64,000 bases of DNA from Chthonomonadales bacterium (GCA_020849275.1 JADLGO010000034.1:1-64000), one strand, 5' to 3'; shown: positions 52,518 to 63,300, counted from the stretch's first letter. Numbers and translations are program-made. The notes: generated by a model not told the origin, from the sequence alone.

Positions 52518-53519
52518 ATGCGGTTCCCGATCGGCTTCACGATGGCCCAGATGCGCCACCGGAACCGAATGGCGCGCCAGGGCATCCGGCGCTATCCGAC
52601 CGTGCTGATGCTGGAGCCACTCTACACCTGCAATCTGGCTTGCATCGGCTGCGCGGTCGAGCGCCACACCGGCAAGCTCTCGGACCGCATCAGCGTGGAG
52701 CGGTGCCTGCAGGCCGTCGATCAATGCGGCGCCCCGATCGTGAACCTCTGCGGCGGCGAGCCCACGCTCTACCCCGAGCTTCCGCAACTCGTGCAGGCGC
52801 TCATCGACCGAGACAAGCACATCATCTGCTGCACCAACGCCCTCAAGGTCGATACGAAGGTGTTCGGCGTGATCCCGCCGCACCCGCAGTTCTTCCTGAT
52901 GGTGCACCTGGACGGCATGCGGGAGACGCATGACTACGTCTGCAACCGCAAGGGGGTGTTCGACACGGCGGTGGCGGCTGCCACGGAGGCAGTGCGGCGT
53001 GGGTACGTGACGATGCTGAACACCACCGTGTTCAAGGAGACGCCGGTCGAAGAGGTCGAGGAGCTCTGCCAACTCGGAGAGCGCATCGGCGCGCATGGCA
53101 TCCTGGTGTCCCCCGGCTATGAGTATGAAAGCGTTGAGAAGGACATCTTCCTGACGCTCGACCAGATCCACGACAAGTTTCGGGCCATCCGGGGTTTTGC
53201 CGGACGCTACAAGATCAACGCGACACCGACGTTTCTTGAGTTCGCCGCCGGCATACGTGACCTCCCCTGCGCGCCCTGGTCAACGGTCAACTACACCCCG
53301 CTTGGATGGAAGGCTCCGTGCTACCTGATTGGCGAGACTCACTTCGAGTCCTGGGACGAGTTCTGGAACGACACCAACTGGGAGTACTGGGAGAGTCGCA
53401 TCGACCGCAAGTGCCAGAACTGCAAGATGCACAGCGGCTTCGAGCACAGCGCGGTCGAGGAAGCGATGAGGTCGTGGAAGGGCAAGCTGCAGCTAGCGGC
53501 CTGGTCGATGTCGAAGTAG
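52518..53519 (+). CDS. hpnH: Adenosylhopane synthase, radical SAM enzyme HpnH
   Basis: 333 residues. The radical-SAM cluster motif is C38-x3-C42-x2-C45 (TCNLACIGC), followed by NLCGGEPTLYPELPQL. The protein adds a 5'-deoxyadenosyl group to diploptene, the first step of hopanoid side-chain building. C-terminal cysteines (CQNCKMHSGFEHSAVEEA) match the family. The ribosome site AGGAGG precedes the ATG. The 105-bp gap after shc is AT-richer than the genes and contains TATATT near 52455 but no -35 box. Confidence 0.95.
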   Translation: MRFPIGFTMAQMRHRNRMARQGIRRYPTVLMLEPLYTCNLACIGCAVERHTGKLSDRISVERCLQAVDQCGAPIVNLCGGEPTLYPELPQLVQALIDRDKHIICCTNALKVDTKVFGVIPPHPQFFLMVHLDGMRETHDYVCNRKGVFDTAVAAATEAVRRGYVTMLNTTVFKETPVEEVEELCQLGERIGAHGILVSPGYEYESVEKDIFLTLDQIHDKFRAIRGFAGRYKINATPTFLEFAAGIRDLPCAPWSTVNYTPLGWKAPCYLIGETHFESWDEFWNDTNWEYWESRIDRKCQNCKMHSGFEHSAVEEAMRSWKGKLQLAAWSMSK

Positions 53520-53547
53520 GGCGCCGGGCGCCGAGGAGCCGAGCGGC

Positions 53548-54594
53548 GTGAGGACCGTTCTCGTCACCGGCGCGACGGGCTTCGTCGGCTCGCACGTGGC
53601 GCGGGCGCTTGCGGCCCGGGGAGCCACGGTCCGCGCGCTGGTCCGACCAACGAGCCCGCGCGAGAACCTCCGCGATGTCCGCCACGTCGCGGTCTGCGGG
53701 GACCTGCTCGACCCCGACTCGCTGCGGGAGGCCGTCTCGGGGTGCGACTGCGTCTACCACGTGGCGGCGGACTACCGCCTCTGGTGCCGGGATCCCGCCG
53801 CTATGTACCGCGCCAACGTGGATGGCACCCGCGCCATCCTGCTCGCGGCGCACCAGGCCGGGGTGCCCCGGGTCGTGTACACGAGCACGGTCGGCGCGCT
53901 GGGCATCCCGCGCGGCGGCGGGCCCGGCACCGAAGCGACGCCGGTTGCGCTCTCCGACATGGTGGGCCACTACAAGCGCAGCAAGTTCCTGGCCGAGCGG
54001 GAGGCGGAACGACTGGCTCGCGACGAGCGCGTTCCGGTGGTCATCGTGAATCCGAGCACGCCGGTCGGCGAGGCCGACATCAAGCCGACCCCCACGGGCA
54101 GGATCATCGTTGACTTCCTGAACGGCCGCATGCCCGCCTTCGTCGACACCGGCCTGAACCTGGTGGATGTGCGCGACGTGGCGCTCGGGCACCTCCTGGC
54201 CGCGGAACGGGGCCAGCCCGGCGAGAGGTACATCCTGGCGGGCGTCGACGCAACGCTCCAGGAGATCCTTGGCTGGCTCGGCGAGATCGCCGGCCGGCCG
54301 GCGCCGCGCCGGCGCATCCCATTCACCCTGGCGTACGCGGCGGGCGTGGTCGACACGTTCGTTGAGGGAACGCTGCTTCGTCGCGAGCCGCGCGTGCCGC
54401 TGGAGGGCGTGCGGATGGCTGCGAAGCGCATGTTCTTCGACGGCTCACGCGCCCGGCGGGAGCTCGGCTTCGCGCCGAGGCCGGTGCGCGGAGCGCTTGA
54501 ACGCGCCGTGGCATGGTTTGGCGCGAACGGCTACGTCCCGGCCGGGTTGGGGGCGCCGCTGGACCCTGAGCGGGCTGAGAGGAAAGTGAAGTGA
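53548..54594 (+). CDS. hpnA: Hopanoid-associated NAD-dependent sugar epimerase HpnA
   Basis: 348 residues. Extended SDR: VLVTGATGFVGSHVARAL (NAD-binding), YTSTVGALG, and the active-site Y-x3-K in HYKRSKFLAE. The long insert and C-terminus follow HpnA. The exact reaction is unsettled in the literature; it is regularly found in hopanoid clusters. Start GTG 53548; its stop overlaps the ispH GTG. Confidence 0.92.
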   Translation: MRTVLVTGATGFVGSHVARALAARGATVRALVRPTSPRENLRDVRHVAVCGDLLDPDSLREAVSGCDCVYHVAADYRLWCRDPAAMYRANVDGTRAILLAAHQAGVPRVVYTSTVGALGIPRGGGPGTEATPVALSDMVGHYKRSKFLAEREAERLARDERVPVVIVNPSTPVGEADIKPTPTGRIIVDFLNGRMPAFVDTGLNLVDVRDVALGHLLAAERGQPGERYILAGVDATLQEILGWLGEIAGRPAPRRRIPFTLAYAAGVVDTFVEGTLLRREPRVPLEGVRMAAKRMFFDGSRARRELGFAPRPVRGALERAVAWFGANGYVPAGLGAPLDPERAERKVK

Positions 54595-55526
54595 CAACGC
54601 CTTCTCCAAGGATCGTGACGCTGGCCCGGGAGGTCGGCTTCTGCTTCGGCGTCAAGCGCGCCATTCACCTGACCCGCCAGGCCCTCGCCGAGCGCGCCGA
54701 CGGCGTCTTCATCATGGGCGACCTGGTCCATAACCGCCGTGTGACGGATGAGCTCGAGGCGAAGGGTCTCCGCAAGGTGCGCTCCGTGGAGGAGGGCGAG
54801 AGCGGAACGATGGTCGTGCGGGCGCACGGCCTGCCGAAGGCCGCGCTCGCGGGCGTGCGCGGCCGGGGCATCGACATCGTCGACGCGACCTGCCCCATCG
54901 TGCTGCGCGCGCAGGAGGCCGGCGCCACGCTGCAGGCGCGGGGCTGCCAGCTCGTCATCATCGGCGACCGCGATCACGCAGAGATCAAGGGGATCCTGGG
55001 AGCGCTCGAGCAGCCGGCGCTCGTCGTGGACAGCGTCGAAGAGGTGCGGCAGGCGCGCGCCGAGCGCCGCCTCCTGCGCAAGGTGGGCGTCATCTTCCAG
55101 ACGACCCACTCGCTTGAGCTCTGCGGCCGAATCATCACCGAGTTGCTGTTCCTCTGCAAGGAGGTGCAGATCATCAACACGATCTGCCGTCCCGTTCAGA
55201 ACCGCCAGGACGACGCCCTGGAACTCGCCGAGCGCGTCGACCTCATGCTCGTGGTGGGCAGCCGGACCAGCGCCAACACGATGGAGTTGGCGGCTCTTTG
55301 CCGTCACCACAACCCCTACACCATGCAGATCGGGTCGGCAACGGACCTGAACGTCGACGACTTCGTCTGGGCCGCGCGCATTGGCATCGCGTCCGGGCTC
55401 TCGACGCCCGAAGACCTGGTCGACGACGTCCGAGCCAGGGTGGAGGCCCTCACCGACCCGGTCCGTCCGGAACTGCGTCCCGCCGACCCCTCCGTCTACG
55501 CGAGTGACCACCAGGTTCAGCACTGA
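54591..55526 (+). CDS. ispH: 4-Hydroxy-3-methylbut-2-enyl diphosphate reductase
   Basis: 311 residues. Last step of the MEP isoprenoid pathway, giving IPP and DMAPP. All three Fe-S cysteines are in place: C18 (GFCFGVKRAI), one in DATCPIV and one in TICRPVQNRQ; catalytic Glu and His motifs VHNRRV and TTHS also present. Start GTG overlaps the hpnA stop (GTGACA). Its position inside the hopanoid operon ties isoprenoid supply to hopanoid making. Confidence 0.96.
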   Translation: MTTPSPRIVTLAREVGFCFGVKRAIHLTRQALAERADGVFIMGDLVHNRRVTDELEAKGLRKVRSVEEGESGTMVVRAHGLPKAALAGVRGRGIDIVDATCPIVLRAQEAGATLQARGCQLVIIGDRDHAEIKGILGALEQPALVVDSVEEVRQARAERRLLRKVGVIFQTTHSLELCGRIITELLFLCKEVQIINTICRPVQNRQDDALELAERVDLMLVVGSRTSANTMELAALCRHHNPYTMQIGSATDLNVDDFVWAARIGIASGLSTPEDLVDDVRARVEALTDPVRPELRPADPSVYASDHQVQH

Positions 55527-56274
55527 CGGCCCGATCGGCATCCTGACGGCGATCGACGACGAGTTGCGACCACTGGCCCGCCGTGCCGGGGCGCGCACCC
55601 CGAGGACGACCGGCGAGGCGACGACCGGCGCGCTGGCGGGGGTTACGGTGAGGCTAGCGGCCAGCGGCATGGGTCAGGAGCGCTCGCGTGCCGCCGCCGA
55701 GGCGTTGCTTGCCGGCGGCGCCAGGGCTCTGATCATCACCGGCTACTGCGCCGGCATTGCCCCGGGCCTGCGCCCGGGCGACCTCATCGTCGCCGCGGAG
55801 GTTCGGCCGCCGGACGGCGGGGCTCCGATTCGCCCCCCACTCGCCCCGCACCTCGGGCCGATCGCGCTGGGGCGGGAGCATCGCGGCCCGGTCCTGTCCG
55901 GCACGAGCGTCGTCACGCTGGCGGCCTCGAAGCGCGCCCTCGCGCGGAGCCATCCGGACGCCCTCGCGCTCGACACGGAGACGCTCGGAGCCGGGCTCGC
56001 GGCTCGGGCCGCCGGCGTGCCCTGGTGCGCCGTTCGCGCGGTGACCGACGGTCCGGGCGACACGCTCCCGTCCTTCGTGGCGCGCTTCGCACTCCCGAAC
56101 GGCCAACCAGATCGGGCCCGCATCGTGGCCGCCGCGCTCACGCATCCGTGGTCGCTCCCGGCGCTGGCGGCGCTCGGCGCGCGCTCGGCGCGGGCCGCGG
56201 ATCGAATCGGCGTCGCGGCCGAGGCGATCGTCGCCTCGTGGGCGGCAACGGAGAGCGAGCGCGGGCACCGGTAG
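55504..56274 (+). CDS. hpnG: Hopanoid nucleoside phosphorylase HpnG
   Basis: 256 residues from GTG 55504, overlapping ispH by 23 bp. MTA/SAH-nucleosidase-like fold: GILTAIDDELRPL, ASGMGQERSRAAAEALL, LIITGYCAGIAPGLRPGDLIVA, and a late DTETLGAGLAARAAGVPWCAVRAVTDG. It removes adenine from adenosylhopane to give a ribosyl-hopane, acting directly after HpnH. Ends before a bidirectional hairpin. Confidence 0.9.
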   Translation: MTTRFSTDGPIGILTAIDDELRPLARRAGARTPRTTGEATTGALAGVTVRLAASGMGQERSRAAAEALLAGGARALIITGYCAGIAPGLRPGDLIVAAEVRPPDGGAPIRPPLAPHLGPIALGREHRGPVLSGTSVVTLAASKRALARSHPDALALDTETLGAGLAARAAGVPWCAVRAVTDGPGDTLPSFVARFALPNGQPDRARIVAAALTHPWSLPALAALGARSARAADRIGVAAEAIVASWAATESERGHR

Positions 56275-56325
56275 GTCAAGCGCCCGCGGCGAGGCGCGCG
56301 CGGCGCCATCCGCCGCGCGGCAAAC

Positions 56326-56358
56326 GGCCCGACAGCGCTGCGGTGGCGCTGCCGGGCC
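56326..56358. terminator. Bidirectional terminator between hpnG and glnK
   Basis: 13-bp arms 56326-56338 and 56346-56358 with one mismatch around a 7-nt loop, between the two convergent operons. Confidence 0.65.
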
Positions 56359-56388
56359 GGTAGACGAGGACGAGCGGGACGGGCCGCC

Positions 56389-58145
<1,757 letters not shown>

Positions 58146-58364
58146 GGTGGTGACCTCCTCCCTTGAGCCTAGACAAAGGACCCTGTGTCGTCGTGAACGT
58201 CGGTCTGGGGCCGCTTTCGCTGGCCGGCGCCCTCGCGGCCTAGCCGGTGTGCCCGCCCCGCCGCGAGGGCGGCGCTCGGCCCCGGCGCCGGGGCCGCCGC
58301 CGCTCAGTATCGAGCAGGGAGCAGCACTTGCGGCGCGGCGGTCGCCCTTCCCTGCCCACCGTCC
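58146..58364 (-). promoter_or_regulatory. Hairpin-rich leader between porin and amt
   Basis: On the minus strand three elements: CTGCTC/GAGCGG around a 6-nt loop (about 58302-58319), an 18-nt perfect palindrome GGCCCCGGC/GCCGGGGCC (58278-58295), and GGCC-A-GC-GAAA-GC-GGCC (58207-58223) with a GNRA-type loop. No sigma70 boxes seen. It could be a terminator/antiterminator region controlling read-through into amt. Confidence 0.4.
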
Positions 58365-59477
58365 TCAAAAGCGGACCACCTGTCCGAAGGTGACGGTGTC
58401 CTGGGTGCGGCTGCGGCCTCCCCTGGACGGGAAGAAGGCGGCGCCGGCACGGTCGTGCCGATACTCGAGCCGGTTCAGCAAGCTTGCGCCAACGGCGTAC
58501 TCATAGGTGGCGGTGAGGCTATCCAGGTCCTGAGCCGTGCCGGTACGCAGACCGGCGCTGTCCGCGAAGCGCTCCCAGCGCAAGGCCACCGCCGAGGACG
58601 CCGTCGCTTGGCAGCGGGCGTAGAGCGCGAGTCCGCTCCAGTGGCCGCCGCCCGCCCCGTCCCTTGAGGCGCTCGCGTAGTCGGCGTTCGCGGCCAGCTT
58701 GAGCCGATCGCCGGAGTCGTAGCTCACGATCAGGTCGAGAAGCTGCACGCTCAGGTTGGTCGGGAGCCCCGCGCCCGTCCACTCATCGCCGCCCATCCAG
58801 GTGAGGGTCACGTTCAGCCCGCCGCGCCCAGTGTAGCTGAGCTGCGCGCCCGCCGACTTGCCCCCGTTGTCGTCCTCCGCGTTGTTCCAGCCGTTGACCA
58901 GCAGTAGCCGGCCGGCGAGCGCGTCGGTCAGCGGGCAGGTCAGCCGGAGCCCCACGTGATAGAACGGAATGGCGTAGTTGAATAGGAATCCGCGCGAGTA
59001 GTTGTCGTTGGCCGCGCTCTCGATGACCTCGTAGCCGAAGGGCGTCACGAACTTGCCGAAGTCGATGGTGACCGGGTGCGGACCGCGTGTCAGGTAGGTG
59101 GCGTAGAGCTGCTGAAGGTGCTTGTAGGTGTCCGTGCCGCCTGGCTCCGTGGCATGCACGAGGTCGGCGGTCTTGCCGAACGTGAGCGTGGCCGTGAAGC
59201 CGACGGGCGAGTCCGCCGTCACGGGGCGTGTAACGCTGGCCTCGGCCAAGCTCAGGCTGAAGCTGTCGTGCTTGACATCGAAGGAGCGGCCGGCGAGCGC
59301 GGCGCCGGCGGGCGGGTGGCGGAAACTGTACTGGTAGTACCAGTCGAGCAGCCCCGTGACGGTGACCTTCGGCTCGTCGGCCCGGACGGGCGAGGCGGCC
59401 CCGGCCATCGCGGCGCAGACGAGGATGCCGATGAGTACACGGGCGCACGACCTTCCGATCCGGTGGATCGCGTTCAC
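58365..59477 (-). CDS. Outer-membrane beta-barrel porin, OmpL/BBP2-like
   Basis: 370 residues from GTG 59477, which follows AGGAGG. A signal peptide ends near 34 (ASPVRADEP). VTVTGLLDWYYQYSFRHP, FSLSLAEASVTRPV, IDFGKFVTPFGYEVIES and NDNYSRGFLFNYAIPFYHVGLRL are typical of the beta-barrel porin 2 family, and the protein ends in a C-terminal aromatic (VVRF). It sits between the ANTAR regulator and amt, so it probably admits nitrogen compounds. Confidence 0.85.
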   Translation of the reverse strand: MNAIHRIGRSCARVLIGILVCAAMAGAASPVRADEPKVTVTGLLDWYYQYSFRHPPAGAALAGRSFDVKHDSFSLSLAEASVTRPVTADSPVGFTATLTFGKTADLVHATEPGGTDTYKHLQQLYATYLTRGPHPVTIDFGKFVTPFGYEVIESAANDNYSRGFLFNYAIPFYHVGLRLTCPLTDALAGRLLLVNGWNNAEDDNGGKSAGAQLSYTGRGGLNVTLTWMGGDEWTGAGLPTNLSVQLLDLIVSYDSGDRLKLAANADYASASRDGAGGGHWSGLALYARCQATASSAVALRWERFADSAGLRTGTAQDLDSLTATYEYAVGASLLNRLEYRHDRAGAAFFPSRGGRSRTQDTVTFGQVVRF

Positions 59478-59815
59478 GATGGTCCTTCCTCCTGAGCGCG
59501 CGGTGGGCGCGCCGCAGCGTCGGCCGGGTCGCGCGCTCAAGGAGCGGCGGGCGCCGGCGTAGGGCGGTTCAGGTTCGGGCCGAGCGATGCGGCCAAGAAC
59601 GACTCGGGGGCCGGCGGCAGCGCGCCCCTGGGTCGACTACCTGCGCCATCGGGAGGAAGTCATGGAACGGGGAGCGGCGGACGAACGGTCCGCCGGGGGC
59701 TCTTCGCAGAGCCTGGGGCGCCAACGCGGCGCCGGGAGGAGGCGTGGATGCCAGGGCGCCGACGGCGGAGTCGGCTCCAGCGGGTTTCGGGTGCGGGTCA
59801 CGGTCGACGGTCGGG
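59478..59815 (-). promoter_or_regulatory. 338-nt leader with tandem hairpins, possible ANTAR target
   Basis: On the minus strand two hairpins stand side by side: 59698-59713 (GGCTCT/AGAGCC, 4-nt loop) and 59675-59695 (8-bp stem, 5-nt loop), separated by 2 nt. A third GC stem, GGGGC/GCCCC, follows at 59607-59628. Tandem hairpins before a terminator are how ANTAR proteins control read-through. The loops are not the A-x-x-G hexaloops of known targets, so this is a suggestion only. Confidence 0.35.
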
Positions 59816-60397
59816 TCAGCGCCCGGGACCGTCAAGGTCCTCGGTGAGCAGGATCGCCTCGGCGATCTCGCGGAGCGACTTGCCGACCGAGAGGCTCTGC
59901 GCTTGCATCCGGCGCAACGCCTCGCCGTCGCTCAGGTCGTGGCGCGCCATCAGGATGCCTTTCGCCTTGCCCACGAGCCGTCGCGCCTCGTTCCGCTCGT
60001 GCAGCGCGTCGCGCTCGCCCTCCAGCGCGCACATCTCGCGGTAACGCGCAACCGCCACTCCGAGCGTGGGCTCCAGGGACTGGCGGCCGAACGGCTTGAC
60101 GAGATAGGCCAGCACCCCGGCCTGGGTCGCCTCGTCGATAATCGGAGCCTCGCTGTAGGCCGTCAGCAGCACCACCGGACAGTAGCGATTCCGGCTGATC
60201 TCGCGCGCCGCCTCCAACCCGGACATGCGGGGCATCATCACATCGAGAATCGCGACGTCGGGCCGAGCGTTGCGCGCCAGACGGCACGCGTCCTCGCCAT
60301 TGGACGCCTCGCCAGCGATCTGGTGCCCGCACTCCTCGAGCAGAACACGCAGATCCATGATGGTGACGGGGTCATCGTCGGCGATGAGTATCCTCAC
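59816..60397 (-). CDS. ANTAR-domain response regulator (RNA-binding antiterminator)
   Basis: 193 residues. Receiver domain with phospho-acceptor D52 (AILDVMMPRMSG), acidic pair DDD at 7-9, Thr/Ala and Lys (LVKPFGRQ) in place. Short coiled coil (EGERDALHERNEARRLV) then an ANTAR domain (about 137-185: GKAKGILMARHDLSDGEALRRMQAQSLSVGKSLREIAEAIL). Phosphorylated ANTAR regulators bind hairpins in nascent RNA and prevent termination, often at nitrogen genes. Here porin, amt and glnK lie directly downstream. No kinase is adjacent. Confidence 0.94.
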   Translation of the reverse strand: MRILIADDDPVTIMDLRVLLEECGHQIAGEASNGEDACRLARNARPDVAILDVMMPRMSGLEAAREISRNRYCPVVLLTAYSEAPIIDEATQAGVLAYLVKPFGRQSLEPTLGVAVARYREMCALEGERDALHERNEARRLVGKAKGILMARHDLSDGEALRRMQAQSLSVGKSLREIAEAILLTEDLDGPGR

Positions 60398-60471
60398 GTA
60401 CGGTGCTCCACGGTGCCCGCTGCCGGTCGGCCTCGTCGTTGGCTCGGCCGCCCGGCGATCCGGGTACTCGC

Positions 60472-60512
60472 ACTATATCAAATGTCGATGACAAGTGTCA
60501 ATAGCACATTTG
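60472..60512 (-). promoter_or_regulatory. Promoter with overlapping operator for the ANTAR gene
   Basis: TTGACA (60501-60496), 18 bp, TATAGT (60477-60472) on the minus strand, start near 60465. Overlaid on it are the palindrome TGACA-AG-TGTCA (60489-60500) and outer arms CAAATGT/ACATTTG (60479-60485/60506-60512), a likely repressor or activator site. Confidence 0.7.
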
Positions 60513-60522
60513 CCAGCGCGTG

Positions 60523-61620
60523 CTAGGGTGACCAGGCCAGGGAGCAACCCACGGCCAGGTCCGGCCCCACCGCGCCCAGCATCGGCAACGTGTGGTTGTG
60601 GATGTCGCCGTTCTCCGCGAACCACAGGCTGAGAACGCGCCCTTCCCCAAGGCGCCGGCGGTAGGCGAACGAGGCCGTCGCCTGCGGCCCGTCGGCGAAG
60701 CGGTTGCCCGTGCGCACCGGCGCGGTGCAGCCCTCGGCCTGCCACAGGTAGGAGTCGCGTCCGTTCGCCCGATACTCGCAGGCCAGGTACCACTGCACCA
60801 TATCGCGCGCCGGGAGCGATAGGTCCGTCGGACGTCCCACCAGAACGCCCCCCACCCCGCCGTACGTCACGATGTCGCGCCCGAGGTGATAGCGAGCGTC
60901 GGCGCCGATCCCGAAGTCGAGCGCGCCGCTGCCGAGGAGCTTCGACGGCGCGCCCGTGGGCAGCTTGAGCGCCAGGCGCACCGATCCAGCCGAGCGCGAC
61001 GACGACGCCAGCAGTGGGCGCTTCGCCGATAGCGTCAGATCGCCGAGGCCGGCCGCCGCCCCGTAGCGCGGCCCAGGCCGGCCTGACGGAGCGTGAACCG
61101 CGACGACGCTCCGGAAGGGCGGGTAGGCGGACCGTCCCGCCGGGGCGTCGTCGGTTGCCGTGATGCCGAAAAGGCCATGCCACCAGCGTATCACCTCGTC
61201 CATGAAGCCACCGACGCGCCACACAAGCGGCACGATCACCCCGCCCTCGGTCCCCCCGCCGAGCCCCGCGCGCCACCCGACCAGCAAGCGCTCGACCTCC
61301 GTGTCCTCCTCCACCGCCGCCCCGCCCGGCGAGTCGCGGACCAGAAGCGTGTTCGCCGCCTCCAGTTGCACCCAGACGCGCCGCGACCCGCGGGGGAGCA
61401 CATCCGGCGTCTCCGGCAGGATCTGCAGGAACAGGAGCGAGTACGGGCGCATACTGCGCGTCGGCAGCGGCCCGCCAAGCCAGAGCCGCGCCGACGATCC
61501 GCCATCCGCCTGCGCGCGAGCGGCGGGCCCGCCGGACGCGATGCATACCGCCGTCAGCGCGGCCGCGACCCGCGCGGCGGCGCGGAACCGGCGGGAGACG
61601 GGGGGCCGCCGGCAGGTCAC
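60523..61620 (-). CDS. DUF3187 outer-membrane protein
   Basis: 365 residues with a signal peptide (about 1-36, ending RAQADG). Contains LPTRSMRPYSLLFLQILPE, VWVQLEAANTLL, GLGDLTLSAKRPLL, RLALKLPTG and the C-terminal GCSLAW strand, the DUF3187 pattern of a barrel-like outer-membrane protein. Function unknown. Start GTG overlaps the stop of the upstream hydrolase gene (GTGA). Confidence 0.8.
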   Translation of the reverse strand: MTCRRPPVSRRFRAAARVAAALTAVCIASGGPAARAQADGGSSARLWLGGPLPTRSMRPYSLLFLQILPETPDVLPRGSRRVWVQLEAANTLLVRDSPGGAAVEEDTEVERLLVGWRAGLGGGTEGGVIVPLVWRVGGFMDEVIRWWHGLFGITATDDAPAGRSAYPPFRSVVAVHAPSGRPGPRYGAAAGLGDLTLSAKRPLLASSSRSAGSVRLALKLPTGAPSKLLGSGALDFGIGADARYHLGRDIVTYGGVGGVLVGRPTDLSLPARDMVQWYLACEYRANGRDSYLWQAEGCTAPVRTGNRFADGPQATASFAYRRRLGEGRVLSLWFAENGDIHNHTLPMLGAVGPDLAVGCSLAWSP

Positions 61621-62906
61621 GGGCGAGGCGCCAGGATGCGGATCTGTGTGGTGAGCGTGAACGTCTTGCCGTCCAGCTCGTATGTCAGCTCGCCGTACAT
61701 CGCCGCGTAGCCGGCGTCGGGCGCCGATAGTCGGCCGGTAAAGAGCTTACCAGCGCCCTCCATCGGCTCGGAGGTCCAGCGGCTGTCACGAAAGTCCTGC
61801 GTGGCGGCGGCAGCGCGAAAAAGGCGCGCCGACACGGCCGGGATGTCGGTCTCCACACGCAGCGTGGTCGCGGACCCATCGGCGCCGTACCGCCAGGACA
61901 TGCTCGGCCAGCGCTCGCCGATGGCCGACTTGTGAGTGAAGGCCGAGAGCGTGGCCAGCACGCGCGTCCGGTCCTCCAGGCCGTGCCCGCTGTTGGGGAT
62001 ATAGGCCACCCATTTCGGCCCCTTCAGTCCGTCCCAGTAGAGGTTCAGGGCGTCCTGCGTCCAGTACCGGTCGTTGGTGCCCAGGATGAGCAGCTTGGGC
62101 TGCGTGAGCCGGTCACGGTAGCTGTACGGGTCCTCGAGCGCCAGCAGCTTCTGGCCCTTGGGGCTCTGGAGGATGGGGATCAGCCCGGCGCTGGTGTAGT
62201 CACCCACCTGCTCGCTCGGCTCGCCGTAGGCCTCCAGTTGGTGCTTGAGCTGCGCCGGCACGTTGAGGACGTCGATCACCATCGGGGCGATCGACTTCAC
62301 GCGCGGGTCACGGCTGGCGCCGACCAGCCACGTGGTCCAGCCGCGCTTGGAGGCGCCGGTCACCATGAACCCTCCGACCGCGGGCATGTCGTTCTGGCGA
62401 GCGAAGGCCTGCACCGTGTCCATCGCCTTCAGCACGGCCTTCGCCATCGGGAAGTGCAGCGGCCAGGACTCGTCCCCCGTCTCCAGGTATTTCAGCCAGG
62501 TATAGACGACGAGCGCGTCCTCGGTCTTCCCGCCATAAAGCGGCTGGTTGGGGATGTTGTTCAGGACGGCAAACAGCGTGCCGGCCCGACTCGCGACAGC
62601 CATGGCCAGCGCGTCATTCTCCTTGCTGCCGCTGCCTCCCGTGTTCAGGAGAGCGCAGAAGCGCGGGTTTGCCACGTTGTCGGGGCGGTAGATGCTCAGG
62701 CGATGTTGCCAGACGATGCCCTGCCACGTCTGCGACACCATCTGCAGATCGTAGACTGTGCCGCCCGGCACAGACCGCTGGCCCGTCTTCTCCCATCGGT
62801 AGGCGGGCTCGGGCTTCTTCAGATAGGCGTCCAGGTCGGCCAGCACGGGCGCGGGGACGCAGCACAGAGATGTGAGGACCACCAGCCACAACGCGCTTCG
62901 TCGCAT
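61617..62906 (-). CDS. PhoPQ-activated pathogenicity-related family hydrolase
   Basis: 429 residues from ATG 62906 (AAGGAG), signal peptide ending near 23 (PVLADLDAYL). PhoPQ_related (PF10142) alpha/beta-hydrolase: nucleophile Ser in VTGASKRGWTTWL, Asp in LGTNDRYW, His in PNSGHGLED. Despite the name it is an exported hydrolase of unknown substrate that is widespread in free-living bacteria. Coupled with the DUF3187 gene. Confidence 0.9.
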   Translation of the reverse strand: MRRSALWLVVLTSLCCVPAPVLADLDAYLKKPEPAYRWEKTGQRSVPGGTVYDLQMVSQTWQGIVWQHRLSIYRPDNVANPRFCALLNTGGSGSKENDALAMAVASRAGTLFAVLNNIPNQPLYGGKTEDALVVYTWLKYLETGDESWPLHFPMAKAVLKAMDTVQAFARQNDMPAVGGFMVTGASKRGWTTWLVGASRDPRVKSIAPMVIDVLNVPAQLKHQLEAYGEPSEQVGDYTSAGLIPILQSPKGQKLLALEDPYSYRDRLTQPKLLILGTNDRYWTQDALNLYWDGLKGPKWVAYIPNSGHGLEDRTRVLATLSAFTHKSAIGERWPSMSWRYGADGSATTLRVETDIPAVSARLFRAAAATQDFRDSRWTSEPMEGAGKLFTGRLSAPDAGYAAMYGELTYELDGKTFTLTTQIRILAPRP

Positions 62907-62961
62907 GCAGCACTCCTTCTTGCCAGATGTCAGTCCGGGCCGGCGCAACCACGCCGCCGCG

Positions 62962-63300
62962 TCAGGGCTTCCGGCCAGGCGCGTGGACAGGCCTCAGCAG
63001 GCTGTCATGATCGTGCCCGCCCCGTTCGGCGTCTCGCGAAGCCCGGTCCTCCGGCGCGGCCGAGGGACGCATCAGCCGGTGCTCCGGGCGCGGGCCAGGG
63101 GCATCAACGGGATCGATGGACCGGACGGCGGACATCGGGAGGCACAGGGCCTCGCCGGTCGGCCGGGTCAGATAGAGGAAGCCGTCGTCCGCGTCGTCGA
63201 GCACGCCGAACTCGACATGCCGGGTTCCGCCGACCACGCACGAGGAGATCAGCACCACCTGCACCCACTTGCCAATCAGGCTCTCGGTCCCTTCGGCCAT
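62962..63300 (-). CDS. Small hypothetical protein (112 residues)
   Basis: ATG 63300 with GGGAGGG upstream. N-terminal half is a small beta-barrel-like fold (IGKWVQVVLISSCVVGGTRHVEFGVLDDADDGFLYLTRP); the C-terminus is charged, with many Arg, His and Asp. No signal or membrane segment. Function unknown. Confidence 0.55.
   Translation of the reverse strand: MAEGTESLIGKWVQVVLISSCVVGGTRHVEFGVLDDADDGFLYLTRPTGEALCLPMSAVRSIDPVDAPGPRPEHRLMRPSAAPEDRASRDAERGGHDHDSLLRPVHAPGRKP

Noticed and set aside
59478-59815. Canonical ANTAR two-hexaloop target
   Set aside because: Paired hairpins are there, but the loops are 5 and 4 nt and lack the A1/G4 pattern, so the classical motif cannot be claimed.
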